DNA from: Isoetes taiwanensis
Taxonomy: Eukaryota > Streptophyta > Lycopodiopsida > Isoetales > Isoetaceae
NCBI GenBank assembly: GCA_021234155.1
Contig: JAJEKV010000008.1
Span: 7,158,445 to 7,222,444 of the forward strand
DNA length: 64,000 nt
Reading direction: 5' to 3'
The position numbers and the translations under genes are program-made. Shown here piece by piece: positions 1 through 12,472 of this stretch. Numbering within the stretch: the stretch's first letter is position 1; each line of letters begins with the position of its first letter. Under the pieces are notes generated by a model, which saw only the letters and a list, made by a program, of their open reading frames with translations, did no database searches and was not told the DNA's origin.

Positions 1-2306
1 TTGATGGGTGCTAAGGCACCAAAATTCTGGCTTTTCCAGATGGCGTGATCATAGGCAGCAGCTAGACCTTCAACAGATTGTTCACCAATGATAGGAAAGC
101 ATGAAGAATTACCAAGGGTCAGATTGGGTACCTCCTCTTGTTCACCAAGATTATGCTGCTGTTCATGGTCACTGTTATCCATAACAGGAGACTGTATGTT
201 GAAGAAATCTGGTTCAATGAGATCTTTATCAGAAAATAAACATGTATCATCATCATTGCCCGGTAGGTCTTCATTTCCCTTTGTAGGATTAAATGATGGA
301 TAAATTTCATTACACTCCTCCAAGGTCGTGAGTCCAATCATGAAATTTCTGGCAATATCATCCTCTTGACAGGTCCTTTGATACAAGATGCTATTCATAT
401 CATTGTATATTTCCAGAATGGCTCCTTTGCATTTATTATATTCAAAATTGTTCTTCTTCATGGTATGGAGGAGCTTGAACCAACCATTGAATCCTAAAAA
501 TGTGATCGGAGATCTTGTCTTGTCAATAAGATTTGTCTCCATGAATGTGATATAATCATGGATTTCCTTATTTCTGATGCAGGCCACTATTGTTTGCACG
601 GCCAGATTGGGGCTGTCAATCCCGCATTCATGATATTTAAAGAACCTAAGTTCTTTGATCCAGTAATTATGGTCATCTTTACTGGCCTCATCCTATAATC
701 ATGAGCAAATGAATTAGAGTAAGTTTATCCTGTAGTAATAGTCCAGATCCTGGTTTCTAGTAGAACTAGAAAACTGAATTAAAAATAAAAAACACCAAAT
801 CTGTTACCAGACTACCATACTTGATATTTCCGACTGGAAATACCAAGTCTGCCTTTGGCAGCCCTAGAAAACTGCCAGGAAACAATTTCCTAGGCCAGGA
901 TAAGGACTTAACACAATTAATTTGTATCAACAGTACACTTATTTCCACAGAAATTTTTATTTCCAGAAATAATACATTCAAGATATCTCAAATGCATCCT
1001 ACATACTATACATGAATAATAACAGATGAAAATATCAGAGTAATATTTTATGACCAACAATCAATGTACACAATACATCATATGTTCTCCCAATGGAAAA
1101 ATCTTACTTGCAATCTAGTTTATTGAACCATCTGCTTAGAACGCATAAAAACATCAAAGCATGGAGCAAGAAACCTGGTTACCTGCAGTAGAACCAAAGG
1201 ACAGTTAGCCTTAATCAGGGTAAAAGCCTAAGCTACTAACAGGTAAGCAGTAGGTTTCTTGGGTATTCCCCTTCACCATGACTTTAATGGTATTGTTGTC
1301 AGCATGTAATCATTGAGAATACCTCAGATATCCAAGACTCATGTGCAGCATAATAGCAGAAAGTTATAGTTACCCAACAGATTTTGAATATGGGTAACTT
1401 AATGTGGTCTTTAGACGTCTATTAGATACCAAGTAGGGTCCTCCCTTACCATGGAGTCCCCTCTAAAATCTTCTGCTCACATACAATCATAATAAGCTAA
1501 ACCCTAAGCCATCTACTGTATAATACAATTTAAAGCCAAACCCTACCACTATGCACATGAATCAGCTAGCTTATACACATTATGTGCAGCCACGATAGTT
1601 ATTGGATCAGCCCCATTTTTGTTTTCCTTCCAAACTAGTTAGACTACCAAATAATAAACCCGAATGTTGGTGACCAGCATCAGCTTATACATGTTTCAAT
1701 TAAACCATTATTTTTTCCAGCATAAATATCTAGTGAATCATTACATCTTATAGATCTGTCCGGGTACATCACAGAATAGTGCCAATACTATTCACAACAA
1801 CTAGATAAGGATATTATTATATGCATTATTTCTACCCAAATTTTCCTTCTAAATGGTTTACAAGAAATCTGAATCTTCATGCATACATAAATAATACCAT
1901 GAACATAGTTCATATCAGCCTTATTCTGTGTGAAACAGATCTAGCAATGTCTCAAAACAATATGTAATCACAGCATAAATCTTTAGAAGAAATAACCAGT
2001 AGATTAATCACTTAACTGTTTGCTAATAATTTCATCTGGAATATATTCTTAACAGTATGTAAAATCAGAGTCTACATGGTAAGCATTAACCTGAATAGTT
2101 TTAGCTCCAGAGGGAAGTCCCATGTGCTGTTTTGCTGCTGCCTTGTTGCTAATTTCGTCCTTGGATTTGGTCTCCTTGTTGGCTAAGGATTCGTTACTAG
2201 CTTTGGTCTTGGGGATCTGCTCAACTATCTCAGCCTTCTTCTTAATCCCTTCACCTTCTTTTGCACTGATGCACTCATTCTCAATGGCTTTGTTGGGCAC
2301 ATCCAT
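1..2306 (-). CDS. unrecognised host protein, 5' part, two exons, open at left edge
   Basis: I do not recognise the family. Exon 1 (2306-2091) reads from ATG (MDVPNK) for exactly 72 codons and ends at CAG|GTTAAT. It is Lys/Glu/Ala-rich and probably disordered. Exon 2 starts at 692 after an acceptor (TTATAG|GATGAG) and stays open to base 1, about 230 codons. Both junctions are phase 0, so the join is in frame. Exon 2 holds a folded-looking part (YWIKELRFFKYHECG, then TFLGFNGWFKLL and KGAILEIYND) followed by an acidic tail. The intron (2090-693) carries the conserved structured block at 1167-1261. Another reading frame upstream (ATG near 2466) ends in a stop before MDVPNK, so I prefer the later start; a frameshift there is possible. 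Composition, the clean splice phase and the long open exon support a real gene. Function unknown. Confidence 0.6.
1167..1261. other. conserved structured block, copy 0 (in intron of left-edge gene)
   Basis: A 95-nt block with nested arms. Outer arm CAAGAAACCT pairs with AGGTTTCTTG (10 bp). Next TTACCTG pairs with CAGGTAA, then GTAG with CTAC, then TTAGCCTT with AAGCCTAA (one mismatch) around a 10-11-nt loop. Three more copies lie at 3609, 7869 and 11156. Flanking sequence here is unrelated to that around the other copies, while the block is about 85-90% identical, which suggests constraint. Strand of function is undetermined; the surrounding gene is on the minus strand. It matches no RNA family that I can name. 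Confidence 0.55.
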
Positions 2307-3171
2307 AGCTACCCTTGTTTTTTTGTGCTTGCGACCTTTACGAAATTCGGATCTTTTTCCTCTTGGGAGCCGGACTAGCATCCATTTCAAGCTTCCTTCC
2401 GGTGGACATGTTAAGATCACCTTTCTTCCACGCCCATGCTCTCGGGCGATGAGCGAGATTCATTTGTGGAGGACGGAATCAGCAATGCGTGCATCTATCT
2501 GTGTTGTTATAAACACCTGATCCCAGTCCTTAGCAATGGTAACATCACACTAGTCGTGTCCTTAAGCTGAGCCTGCCTGTCTCTGTATTATCAACAAATG
2601 CAAATACCGTCTTTATTTTCCGGAAATTCGTCTTGACGGAAGTGCACTAGTTCTCCATCCATTCACGATGCATGCTGCAACCGGAACCCTAAAACTTAGA
2701 AATCGTCATATAGCATTTTAACTTGCTAATGTGCTTTACTTTTCGACATATATTTTCCAGTAAGTCTATCCCTAAGTGTTAGCTAAGGTCTTTTTGTGCT
2801 AACATGTCATGCATTTAAGCCATGGTATTATGTTATCCATATGCCATACATCCTATACACTTGTTCCCTATAGCCTAGTATATACCATTTTCATCTTTGC
2901 TCAGAACGTTGTAGCGTTGTAGCTTTTACTGTAGCATATTTCTACATGTAATTATGTCTTTAAAGTCAGTACTAGCAAAGGTCTGTTGTGTCACCATGTC
3001 TGGTGTTTTATTCTTGGTTTTATGCTCCTTCTTGTGCTACATATATTGTAAATTAGGTCCCCTTTGCAGGGTGTAGACCATATCCATCCTTGCTCTATAT
3101 GTTGTAACCATTACCTCAACTTATTTATGTATATACTGTTAATATGTCAAAGCACCTTGTCCATTTATCTT
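2307..3171. other. upstream region of left-edge gene, no gene seen
   Basis: AT-rich sequence upstream (minus strand) of MDVPNK. 2307-2500 is probably 5' leader. No further open frame of substance and no clear TATA/CCAAT arrangement was found. Confidence 0.4.
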
Positions 3172-3242
3172 AAAAAAAAAAAAAAAAAAAAATTCCTTCA
3201 GCGAAACCTTGATTAAAAAAAAAAACTTTTTTTTTTTTTTTT
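3172..3242. repeat. A-tract / GCGAAAC / T-tract block at left edge of tandem array
   Basis: A run of about 22 A, then TTCCTTCAGCGAAACCTTGATT, about 11 A, C and about 15 T. It sits exactly where the tandem array starts. A larger block with the same GCGAAAC/GTTTCGC core and A/T runs sits at the right edge of the array (13296-13372). Confidence 0.6.
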
Positions 3243-3608
3243 AAAATCTGTTCAACAGACTTTTACCTTCCATGGACTTTTGCAAAGACCACTTCCGGTC
3301 AATATGCAGCCTTAAGCCAAAAACAGGTGTAATTTTGACTTAAGCCTTAAGAATGGTTAAGATTTATTAAAGCACAAAAAATATACCATAATCTATAGCC
3401 AATAACAATTTCCTTTTGTCAATCATATTAAAATTCTGTCCAATACATCATATTTACCTTTATGGAAGTTCAATAGAACAGCCTAAGATTGAAATTATTT
3501 TGGGATTAATCCCATAGAACTCAGCAGACTTGATATCGTAAAATATCTTCAGTGTCATCTGTTGTATAGCTTTTCCAACTTGAATAAATGGGAAAACAAA
3601 CCAAGGAG

Positions 3609-3704
3609 CAAGAAACCCGGTTACTGCTAAGTAGAACCGGAGGACCGTTAGCCTTAATCGGGGTAAAAGCCTAAGCTCTTGGCAATTAAGCTATAGGTTT
3701 CTTG
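3609..3704. other. conserved structured block, copy A
   Basis: The outer arms CAAGAAACC/GGTTTCTTG and inner arms TTAGCCTT/AAGCCTAA are kept. The middle CTGCAG/CAGGTAA portion is altered to TGCTAAG and GGCAATTAAG, which weakens the second stem here. Confidence 0.5.
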
Positions 3705-4763
3705 AGCTTAACGCCCTTCACCTCATTTGTAATCATGATCGAGAATAGATAGATACATATCATTTTGTAAAAACATTGAACATCTTTTGCAGCCTAAATA
3801 TAATGACACTTATGAGTGTGGAAGGACTAAATAAATTCATATCAGTCCCAAAAGGTCCCATAATAATTAGGATCCGGCACCCATTTGTACACAATTCTTT
3901 GGTACACCAAAGAAGCCGGTTTCAATATACTTAAAAGGCAACACTAGCTTTTATTATCCTTAGGGACTGATCACATAATCATAAACCTGGAATAACACAA
4001 TGATCGCAGATAATTTATTGCAAAGATTAAGTTCAAGAAGATAGACCAGCCTTGTTTACCTAGTACAATTTGGAGTCAACACACTATTCCGTCTAGTGAC
4101 CGAGAAAACAAAATAGAACTTGAGCTCTACAACCAACAAGGTCACTCATCATAGAGCAATACAAAGTTTACTCATCATAGAGCAATACTGAGTTTAATCT
4201 TAAGAGTCTGACCGAGCATGCCTTTTTATAAATACGAAAATATTTAAGCTATAATGCATAAAGAAATAAGCACAGGAATCATTTACATAGCAAACCATGG
4301 CCCATGGTTTTGCGACTACTATAATTAGATACAACCATCATTCAGATCCAAGTAAACACCATTAAATATAACCAAGTATGCGGATCAATACGAGCATTAC
4401 GTGCCATAACATATGTAACGCCTTTTGCCAAAGTAGAGCAGATTAATCGAGATAGAGCGACCTATTGATAGACTTAACACCGGCCAGATGGTAGAAGTGC
4501 AACTAAAAGCACATTTATCCGAGATGTACCATGTCTTTACATCACAAAGGTCTTGCAACAAACACTAGTTATACACAATAATGCATAATTGATCACAAAA
4601 TTCGGAGTAGATCCGGCTGACCCATCACCGTATGCTTAAGTAGGAAAATCCAGCTACATATTTGTAAAGGCAACGGTGTAAAACAAGCAAGAAAGATCAA
4701 CGCCATGACATCTAATCTATATCATGAATCATTTTTCAAGCATTAAATGGAAATCATTTAAAG

Positions 4764-5745
4764 CCATTGTGCATGCTCGGACGCAGAGCCGTTGGAGGCG
4801 AGCTGCTGTGCTCACCTTGGAGGATTGGTATTGGGATGGTCAGCTAGCCGTTGGGAGTTCTTTCGAGCTCGCCACCGCTGAAGGACGGTGGCCAGGGCTA
4901 TCACGGGAACAAGTGGCGGGGAGTATTCCGCTACACATACCTATAGTCCCTCGGGGTGATGTGGTGGTGCGCAGTTTGGAAGGTTCATCCGGATGTTGTA
5001 TCTTCTTGTTTTGTGCGGTCTTGTTAGGGTGTTGGCTATTCATGACACTCTGCCCTTCGGGCAAGTGGTCTCGCAGCCTTAGGGTTCTCGATGGCTTCGG
5101 TTTGGGCGTGGACATGGAGCTCACTTCCCCCACCGAAGGTTCGGGTGCTTCAATGGCGGTGGTGGTGCATTTGTATCGGGGTGAATGTCCTTGTGAGTCG
5201 GTTTAGGCGGGTGTGAGCCCTCTTTGCCCTTGTTGTGGCCTTCATCATTGAGACCGTGGAGCATTATGCGGTTTTATGCCCTCACTTGCGGGTTGCACAG
5301 GATTGGGTCGGGGCTCTGTTTGGTGAGATTGAATAGCCAACAATTCTTTGCTTCATGTATATCCACGGTGCTTGGCGCCAGACGGCAAAGCAAGCCTTGC
5401 ATCCGCGTGGCTTGGTTGGTGTGGTTGATTTAGGCGGCGGTTGTGGATCTTCGGGGGATCGGGTGACTGCGGCCCTCTCGATTCCTCGACTTCGGTACAA
5501 GCTATTTCAAAGCTTTTTGGTGTTCCGGGATTAGTAGAGCGGAAGTTTTCCATTTGGCGGGACTTCTTGGGTGTGGTAGATGGTGATGGCGGTTTATCTG
5601 TGATAGAGTTTGCGGTTGTTGTGGAGTGTCGAGGTATCTTTGTCTCTTTGGGGCGATTCTCCTTCCTCCTCACTTGCTTTGTAACATTACCATTCTTTTA
5701 ATATATTGGCGACCACAGTTCAAAAAAAAAAAAAAAAAAAAAAAA
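4764..5745 (+). mobile_element. poly(A)-tailed retroposed insertion in copy A
   Basis: Copies B and C lack this ~0.97-kb, GC-richer segment. It ends in GGCGACCACAGTTC followed by more than 20 A, and replaces about 15 bases (CACAGCAAAAAAGC in B). The longest frame (to 5206) has no recognisable domain. The poly(A) end and the preceding T-rich 3' region look like the 3' end of a plant LINE or a retroposed transcript. No target-site duplication was convincing. It must postdate the triplication, or have been lost from two copies. Confidence 0.65.
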
Positions 5746-5770
5746 TTAAAAATTGAAATTGGCCGGACAC

Positions 5771-5901
5771 GAGAGGATGCTTTTGTCCAAGCAAGTTTCC
5801 TTTAATATTGTTGGTATGTACATTCTTTGGAGGCATCGCCAAAGTCCGGTTTAGATGCCTTAAGTCCGCTCTAGATTGTTTTTCTTATTTGTCACATTCA
5901 T
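5771..5901 (-). pseudogene. candidate first exon, copy A (damaged)
   Basis: Counterpart of the exons at 9055-9188 and 12339-12472, but broken. Sequence around GCATCGCCAAAGTCCGG and TGCCTTAAGTCCGC differs in length, and the donor CAG|GT is lost (CGGACACGAG). The damage falls at CHG-type sites, so sequencing error is an alternative to true decay. Confidence 0.35.
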
Positions 5902-6730
5902 TCCACTAGCATCATATTTACAAATTGCAGCCACGAGTGAGACCTTTTATCACCCAAATCGCCTTCCACTTTGTTGATTTGTATGTTGCAAGAAGCATCA
6001 CCAATGACCTCTTAGATATCGATTGGAACTCCTTTCTTCTACCCATTTGGCTCTACATTAATAGACCGAATAAATGCGTGCCCACTAAATGCATCTATCT
6101 TTTAGCGATCTAAAGCGGCTTGGATTATCCTCCGAATACCCTAATTAGGGTTCGGGCAATGCATCAGGTCTGCATTTACCTTTTATCCGCAATGCCCTAG
6201 CAAAATCACGACCTTACCTTTCATCAACGGTTAAGGCTTGGTCCAATTTGGTGCGAGGGCACATGCGGTGGCCATTAGGCTTCCAAATCCATGCTACAAG
6301 TCGCATTTATGCTTCCCAAAAACGTGCTACAACCATGCTCACGTAAAAATTTAGGGTTAAAATTTTCGTAGCCAGACATATTAGGTTTTTTCAACTGTAT
6401 TTCATGTTTGCAAATGTTTTATTTGTCTTCAAAAAATGTTTCGCTGAAGATAAATACACCCAACCACGGTCTTTAGTCATGCTTCAATAGTTTAAACATC
6501 ATCGTACATTTTCCATAGACCATAATATGGAGATATTAAGCAAAATAATGGTTATCAGCTATGATTTCCCCTGATATTTTTCCTTTGCAATGAAACGTTC
6601 CAATAAAAAATGTTAGAAACCCTTATGACCATAGGATCTTTGCAAATAGCAGTATTACTCTAGGCATAGATCACCTTTGTGTTAGACAATCTACGTGCAA
6701 ATAGAGTTGCAATTCAAATACATATAATTA

Positions 6731-6870
6731 CTATAATAAAAAAAGCCTACCTCCTTCCGTAGATAAGGGGGGCCATTCTTTATCAGACCAAACATGAAAT
6801 ATGTAATAGCCTGTTTGTAGCAACAAGGGGAGTAGGGCCTTGTTGCTACAAGGGCCCTACCCCACCTATG
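6731..6870 (-). repeat. dispersed hairpin repeat, copy 1
   Basis: A roughly 130-bp sequence containing a perfect 12-bp stem GTAGCAACAAGG/CCTTGTTGCTAC with a 9-nt loop (6817-6849). On the minus strand it ends in GGTAGGCTTTTTTTATTA, a T-run like a Pol III terminator. It recurs at 10015-10158, and in diverged form on the opposite strand at 57404-57516. Confidence 0.6.
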
Positions 6871-7868
6871 TTCTTTTTCAGTCTACTCACACTTATTGAC
6901 AAGCTCCCTATAATGTACCATTACTCTAACCATCATTGCTTCAGCATTGTAAAAATTTGAGAGAGAAATACCTTGGAGGCAAGCCAGTATGGACATAGGT
7001 TGTAGCTACTAGTCCAAATGCTAGCGATAGCCCAATGGCAGTTCATAGACTTCATAAGCCCAATAGCCAATTCATTGATTTCAAGAGCACAATGGCAAAG
7101 TAAGACTTCAAGGCCAGCCTGTATATATCAGTCCAAATCTCCCTTGGAGGCAAGCATGTATGAGCCGTAGCTATCAATCCAAATGTTAGTTGAAAGCCAT
7201 CAAAATTTCCATCATAAATCAAGATGCACACAATGTTAGCTGAAAGTCACCAAAATTTTTGAGTATTATATTCAAAAGAGCCCAATGGCATTTTTTTTCA
7301 AAGAGCCCAATGGCATTTTCCGCCTGGCTTTGTGGATTTTCCAAACCTATGCATTATTTGTATCAAAATCATCATTTCCAGCCTATGTTAATTTCTATAA
7401 ATTTCCAGAATGTATTACTAAGAATTTATAAACACCTGTATTTTAACCATTTTAAGGCCCCTAGTATAACTAGAGAACTGAGTTAAAGAAAAAAAAAACC
7501 TTTTAAAATCTGTTTCAACAGACTTTTTACCTTCCATGGACTTTTGCAAAGACCACTTAGGTCAATATCGCCTTAAGCCAAAAACAGGTGTAATTTTGAC
7601 TTAAGCCTTAAGAATGGTTAAGATTTATTAAAGCACAAAAAATATACCATAATCTATAGCCAATAACAATTTCCTTTTGTCAATCATATTAAAATTCTGT
7701 CCAATACATCATATTTACCTTTATGGAAGTTCAATAGAACAGCCTAAGATTGAAATTATTTTGGGATTAATCCCATAGAACTCAGCAGACTTGATATCGT
7801 AAAATATCTTGATGTCATCTGTTGTATAGCTTTTCCAACTTGAATAAATGGGAAAACAAACCAAGGAG

Positions 7869-7963
7869 CAAGAAACCCGGTTACCAAAGTAGAACCGGAG
7901 GACCGTTAGCCTTAATCGGGGTAAAAGCCTAAGCTCGCGGCCGGGTAAGCTATAGGTTTCTTG
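7869..7963. other. conserved structured block, copy B
   Basis: Same 95-nt block. Outer and innermost arms are intact. CTGCAG is read as CAAAG, and ACTGACAGG as CGCGGCCGGG; these are the same positions that are odd in copy A. Confidence 0.5.
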
Positions 7964-9054
7964 AGCTTAACGCCCTTCACCTCATTTGTAATCATGATCG
8001 GAATAGATAGATACATATCAATTTTGTAAAAACATTGAACATGCTGCAGCCTAAATATAATGACACTTATGAGTGTGGAAGGACTAAATAAATTCATATC
8101 AGGTCCCAAAAGGTCCGCAATAATTAGGATCCAGGCACCCATTTGTACACAATTGCTGGTACACCAAAGAAGCCAGTTTCAATATACTTAAAAGGCAACA
8201 CTAGCTTTTATTATCCTTAGGGACTGATCACATAATCATAAACTGGAATAACACAATGATCGCAGTAATTTATTGCAAAGATTAAGTTCAAGAAGATAGA
8301 CCAGCCTTGTTTACCTAGTACAAGCTGGAGTCAACACACTATTCCGTCTAGTGACCAGAAAACAAAATAGAACTTGAGCTCTACAACCAACAAGGTCACT
8401 CATCATAGAGCAATACAAAGTTTACTCATCATAGAGCAATACAGAGTTTAATCTTAAGAGCTGACCGAGCATGCCTTTTTATAAATACGAAAATATTTAA
8501 GCTATAATGCATAAAGAAATAAGCACAGAATCATTTACATAGCAAACCATGGCCCATGATTTTGCAGCCTGTAATTAGATACAACCATCATTCAGATCCA
8601 AGTAAACACCATTAAATATAACCAAGTATGCAGATCAATACCAGAGCATTCTGTGCCATAACATATGTACTGCCTTTTGCCAAAGTAGAGCAGATTAATC
8701 AGAGATAGAGCGACCTATTGATAGACTTAACACCAGCAGTGGTAGAAGTGCAACTAAAAGCACATTTATCTGAGATGTACCATGTCTTTACATCACAAAG
8801 GTACTGCAACAAACACTAGTTATACACAATAATGCATAATTGATCACAAAATTCTGGAGTAGATCTGGCTGACCCATCACTGTATGCTTAAGTAGGAAAA
8901 TCCAGCTACATATTTGTAAAGGTAACAGTGCAACCAGCAAGAAAGATCAACGCCATGACATCTAATCTATATCATGAATCATTTTTCAAGCATTAAATGG
9001 AAATCATTTAAAGCCCACAGCAAAAAAGCAATTAAAAATTGAAATTCGTCAGAC

Positions 9055-9188
9055 CTGAGAGGATGCTTTTGTCCAAGCAAGTTTCCTTTAATATTGTTGG
9101 TATGTACATTGCTGGAGGCATCACCAAAGTCCAGTTTAGATGCGCCAGAAGTCTGCTCTAGATTGTTCTTCTTATTTGTCACATTCAT
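9055..9188 (-). CDS. candidate first exon, copy B
   Basis: Open minus-strand frame from ATG (MNVTNKKNNLEQTS) to a donor CTCTCAG|GTCTGA, about 45 codons, ending in phase 2. The start resembles that of the left-edge gene (MDVPNKAIENECIS): M-x-V-x-N-K and E-x-x-S align. The structured block lies downstream in the presumed intron, as in that gene. No second exon is visible within the unit, so this may be a duplicated, non-functional 5' fragment. Confidence 0.35.
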
Positions 9189-10014
9189 TCCACTAGCATC
9201 ATATTTACAAATTGCAGCCCTGAGTGAGACCTTTTATCAGCCAAATCGCCTTCCACTGTTGATTTGTATGTTGCAAGAAGCATCACCAATGACCTCTTAG
9301 ATATCAGATTGGAACTCCTTTCTTCTACCCATTTGGCTCTACATTAATAGACCAGAATAATCTGTGCCCACTAAATGCATCTATCTTTTAGCGATCTAAA
9401 CAGCTTGGATTATCCTCCAGAATACCCTAAATTAGGGTTCAGGCAATGCATCAGTCTGCATTTACCTTTTATCTGCAATGCCCTAGCAAAATCGCAGCCT
9501 TACCTTTCATCAGCGGTTAAGGCTTGGTCCAATTTGGTGCAGGAGGGGGCTGTCACGGTGGCCATTAGGCTTCCAAATCCATGCTACAAGCTGTTGCGCT
9601 TCCCAAACCTGTGCTACAACCATGCTCACGTAAAAATTTAGGGTTAAAATTTTCGTAGCCAGACATATTAGGTGTTTTCAACTGTATTTCATGTTTGCAA
9701 ATGTTTTATTTGTCTTCAAAAAATGTTTTATTTGAAGATAAATACACCCAACCACGGTCTTTAGTCATGCTTCAATAGTTTAAACATCATCGTACATTTT
9801 CCATAGACCATAATATGGAGATATTAAGCAAAATAATGGTTATCAGCTATGATTTCCCCTGATATTTTTCCTTTGCAATGAAACGTTCCAATAAAAAATG
9901 TTAGAAACCCTTATGACCATAGGATCTTTGCAAATAGCAGTATTACTCTAGGCATAGATCACCTTTGTGTTAGACAATCTACGTGCAAATAGAGTTGCAA
10001 TTCAAATACATATA

Positions 10015-10158
10015 ATTACTATAATAAAAAAAGCCTACCTCCTTCCGTAGATAAGGGGGGCCATTCTTTATCAGACCAAACATGAAATATGTAATAGCCT
10101 GTTTGTAGCAACAAGGGGAGTAGGGCCTTGTTGCTACAAGGGCCCTACCCCACCTATG
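10015..10158 (-). repeat. dispersed hairpin repeat, copy 2
   Basis: Same sequence as 6731-6870, shifted by one repeat unit, with the perfect 12-bp stem at 10101-10133. The third copy is absent because copy C is truncated before this point. Confidence 0.6.
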
Positions 10159-11155
10159 TTCTTTTTCAGTCTACTCACACTTATTGACAAGCTCCCTATA
10201 ATGTACCATTACTCTAACCATCATTGCTTCAGCATTGTAAAAATTTGAGAGAGAAATACCTTGGAGGCAAGCCAGTATGGACATAGGTTGTAGCTACTAG
10301 TCCAAATGCTAGCGATAGCCCAATGGCAGTTCATAGACTTCATAAGCCCAATAGCCAATTCATTGATTTCAAGAGCACAATGGCAAAGTAAGACTTCAAG
10401 GCCAGCCTGTATATATCAGTCCAAATCTCCCTTGGAGGCAAGCATGTATGAGCCGTAGCTATCAATCCAAATGTTAGTTGAAAGCCATCAAAATTTCCAT
10501 CATAAATCAAGATGCACACAATGTTAGCTGAAAGTCACCAAAATTTTCGGAGTATTATATTCAAAAGAGCCCAATGGCATTTTTTCAAAGAGCCCAATGG
10601 CATTTTCCAGCCTGCTGTGGATTTTCCAGCCTATGCATTATTTGTATCAAAATCATCATTTCCAGCCTATGTTAATTTCTATAAATTTCCAGAATGTATT
10701 ACTAAGAATTTATAAACACCTGTATTTTAACCATTTTAAGGCCCCTAGTATAACTAGAGAACTGAGTTAAAGAAAAAAAAAACCTTTTAAAATCTGTTCA
10801 ACAGACTTTTACCTTCCATGGACTTTTGCAAAGACCACTTCCGGTCAATATGCAGCCTTAAGCCAAAAACAGGTGTAATTTTGACTTAAGCCTTAAGAAT
10901 GGTTAAGATTTATTAAAGCACAAAAAATATACCATAATCTATAGCCAATAACAATTTCCTTTTGTCAATCATATTAAAATTCTGTCCAATACATCATATT
11001 TACCTTTATGGAAGTTCAATAGAACAGCCTAAGATTGAAATTATTTTGGGATTAATCCCATAGAACTCAGCAGACTTGATATCGTAAAATATCTTCAGTG
11101 TCATCCTGTTGTATAGCTTTTCCAACTTGAATAAATGGGAAAACAAACCAAGGAG

Positions 11156-11250
11156 CAAGAAACCCGGTTACCTGCAGTAGAACCAGAGGACCGTTAGCCT
11201 TAATCAGGGTAAAAGCCTAAGCTACTGACAGGTAAGCTATAGGTTTCTTG
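11156..11250. other. conserved structured block, copy C
   Basis: The best-preserved array copy. CAAGAAACC/GGTTTCTTG, TTACCTG/CAGGTAA, GTAG/CTAC and TTAGCCTT/AAGCCTAA are all present and nested. It is closest to the intronic copy at 1167-1261. Confidence 0.55.
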
Positions 11251-12338
11251 AGCTTAACGCCCTTCACCTCATTTGTAATCATGATCAGAATAGATAGATA
11301 CATATCAGCTGTAAAAACATTGAACATGCTGCAGCCTAAATATAATGACACTTATGAGTGTGGAAGGACTAAATAAATTCATATCAGGTCCCAAAAGGTC
11401 CGCAATAATTAGGATCCAGGCACCCATTTGTACACAATTGCTGGTACACCAAAGAGCCAGTTTCAATATACTTAAAAGGCAACACTAGCTTTTATTATCC
11501 TTAGGGACTGATCACATAATCATAAACTGGAATAACACAATGATCGCAGTAATTTATTGCAAAGATTAAGTTCAAGAAGATAGACCAGCCTTGTTTACCT
11601 AGTACAAGCTGGAGTCAACACACTATTCCGTCTAGTGACCAGAAAACAAAATAGAACTTGAGCTCTACAACCAACAAGGTCACTCATCATAGAGCAATAC
11701 AAAGTTTACTCATCATAGAGCAATACAGAGTTTAATCTTAAGAGCTGACCGAGCATGCCTTTTTATAAATACGAAAATATTTAAGCTATAATGCATAAAG
11801 AAATAAGCACAGAATCATTTACATAGCAAACCATGGCCCATGGTTTTGCAGCCTGTAATTAGATACAACCATCATTCAGATCCAAGTAAACACCATTAAA
11901 TATAACCAAGTATGCAGATCAATACCAGAGCATTCTGTGCCATAACATATGTACTGCCTTTTGCCAAAGTAGAGCAGATTAATCAGAGATAGAGCGACCT
12001 ATTGATAGACTTAACACCAGCAGTGGTAGAAGTGCAACTAAAAGCACATTTATCTGAGATGTACCATGTCTTTACATCACAAAGGTACTGCAACAAACAC
12101 TAGTTATACACAATAATGCATAATTGATCACAAAATTCTGGAGTAGATCTGGCTGACCCATCACTGTATGCTTAAGTAGGAAAATCCAGCTACATATTTG
12201 TAAAGGCAACAGTGCAACCAGCAAGAAAGATCAACGCCATGACATCTAATCTATATCATGAATCATTTTTCAAGCATTAAATGGAAATCATTTAAAGCCC
12301 ACAGCAAAAAAGCAATTAAAAATTGAAATTCGTCAGAC

Positions 12339-12472
12339 CTGAGAGGATGCTTTTGTCCAAGCAAGTTTCCTTTAATATTGTTGGTATGTACATTGCTGGA
12401 GGCATCGCCAAAGTCCAGTTTAGACGCGCCAGAAGTCTGCTCTAGATTGTTCTTCTTATTTGTCACATTCAT
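12339..12472 (-). CDS. candidate first exon, copy C
   Basis: Translates identically to the copy B exon, with the same ATG and CAG|GTCTGA donor. Intactness in two of three copies mildly favours coding potential, but recent duplication explains it equally well. Confidence 0.35.

Larger units (their letters stand above)
3241..7496. repeat. tandem repeat copy A (~3.28-kb unit plus ~0.97-kb insertion)
   Basis: Begins TTTTAAAATCTGTTCAACAG and ends CTAGAGAACTGAGTTAAAG. It aligns along its length with copies B and C. It differs from them mainly at CAG/CTG/CCGG trinucleotides, plus one insertion (4764-5745). The unit contains the structured block, a candidate exon (5771-5901) and a short hairpin repeat (6731-6870). 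Confidence 0.9.
7497..10780. repeat. tandem repeat copy B (~3.28 kb)
   Basis: Uninterrupted unit, offset 3284 bases from copy C. It contains the structured block (7869-7963), a candidate exon (9055-9188) and the hairpin repeat (10015-10158). Confidence 0.92.

Noticed and set aside
1167-1261. TPP riboswitch, 5S-rRNA-mimic exon or self-cleaving ribozyme
   Set aside because: None of the CUGAGA/ACCUGA boxes, 5S consensus stretches, or CUGAUGA...GAAA hammerhead core is present.
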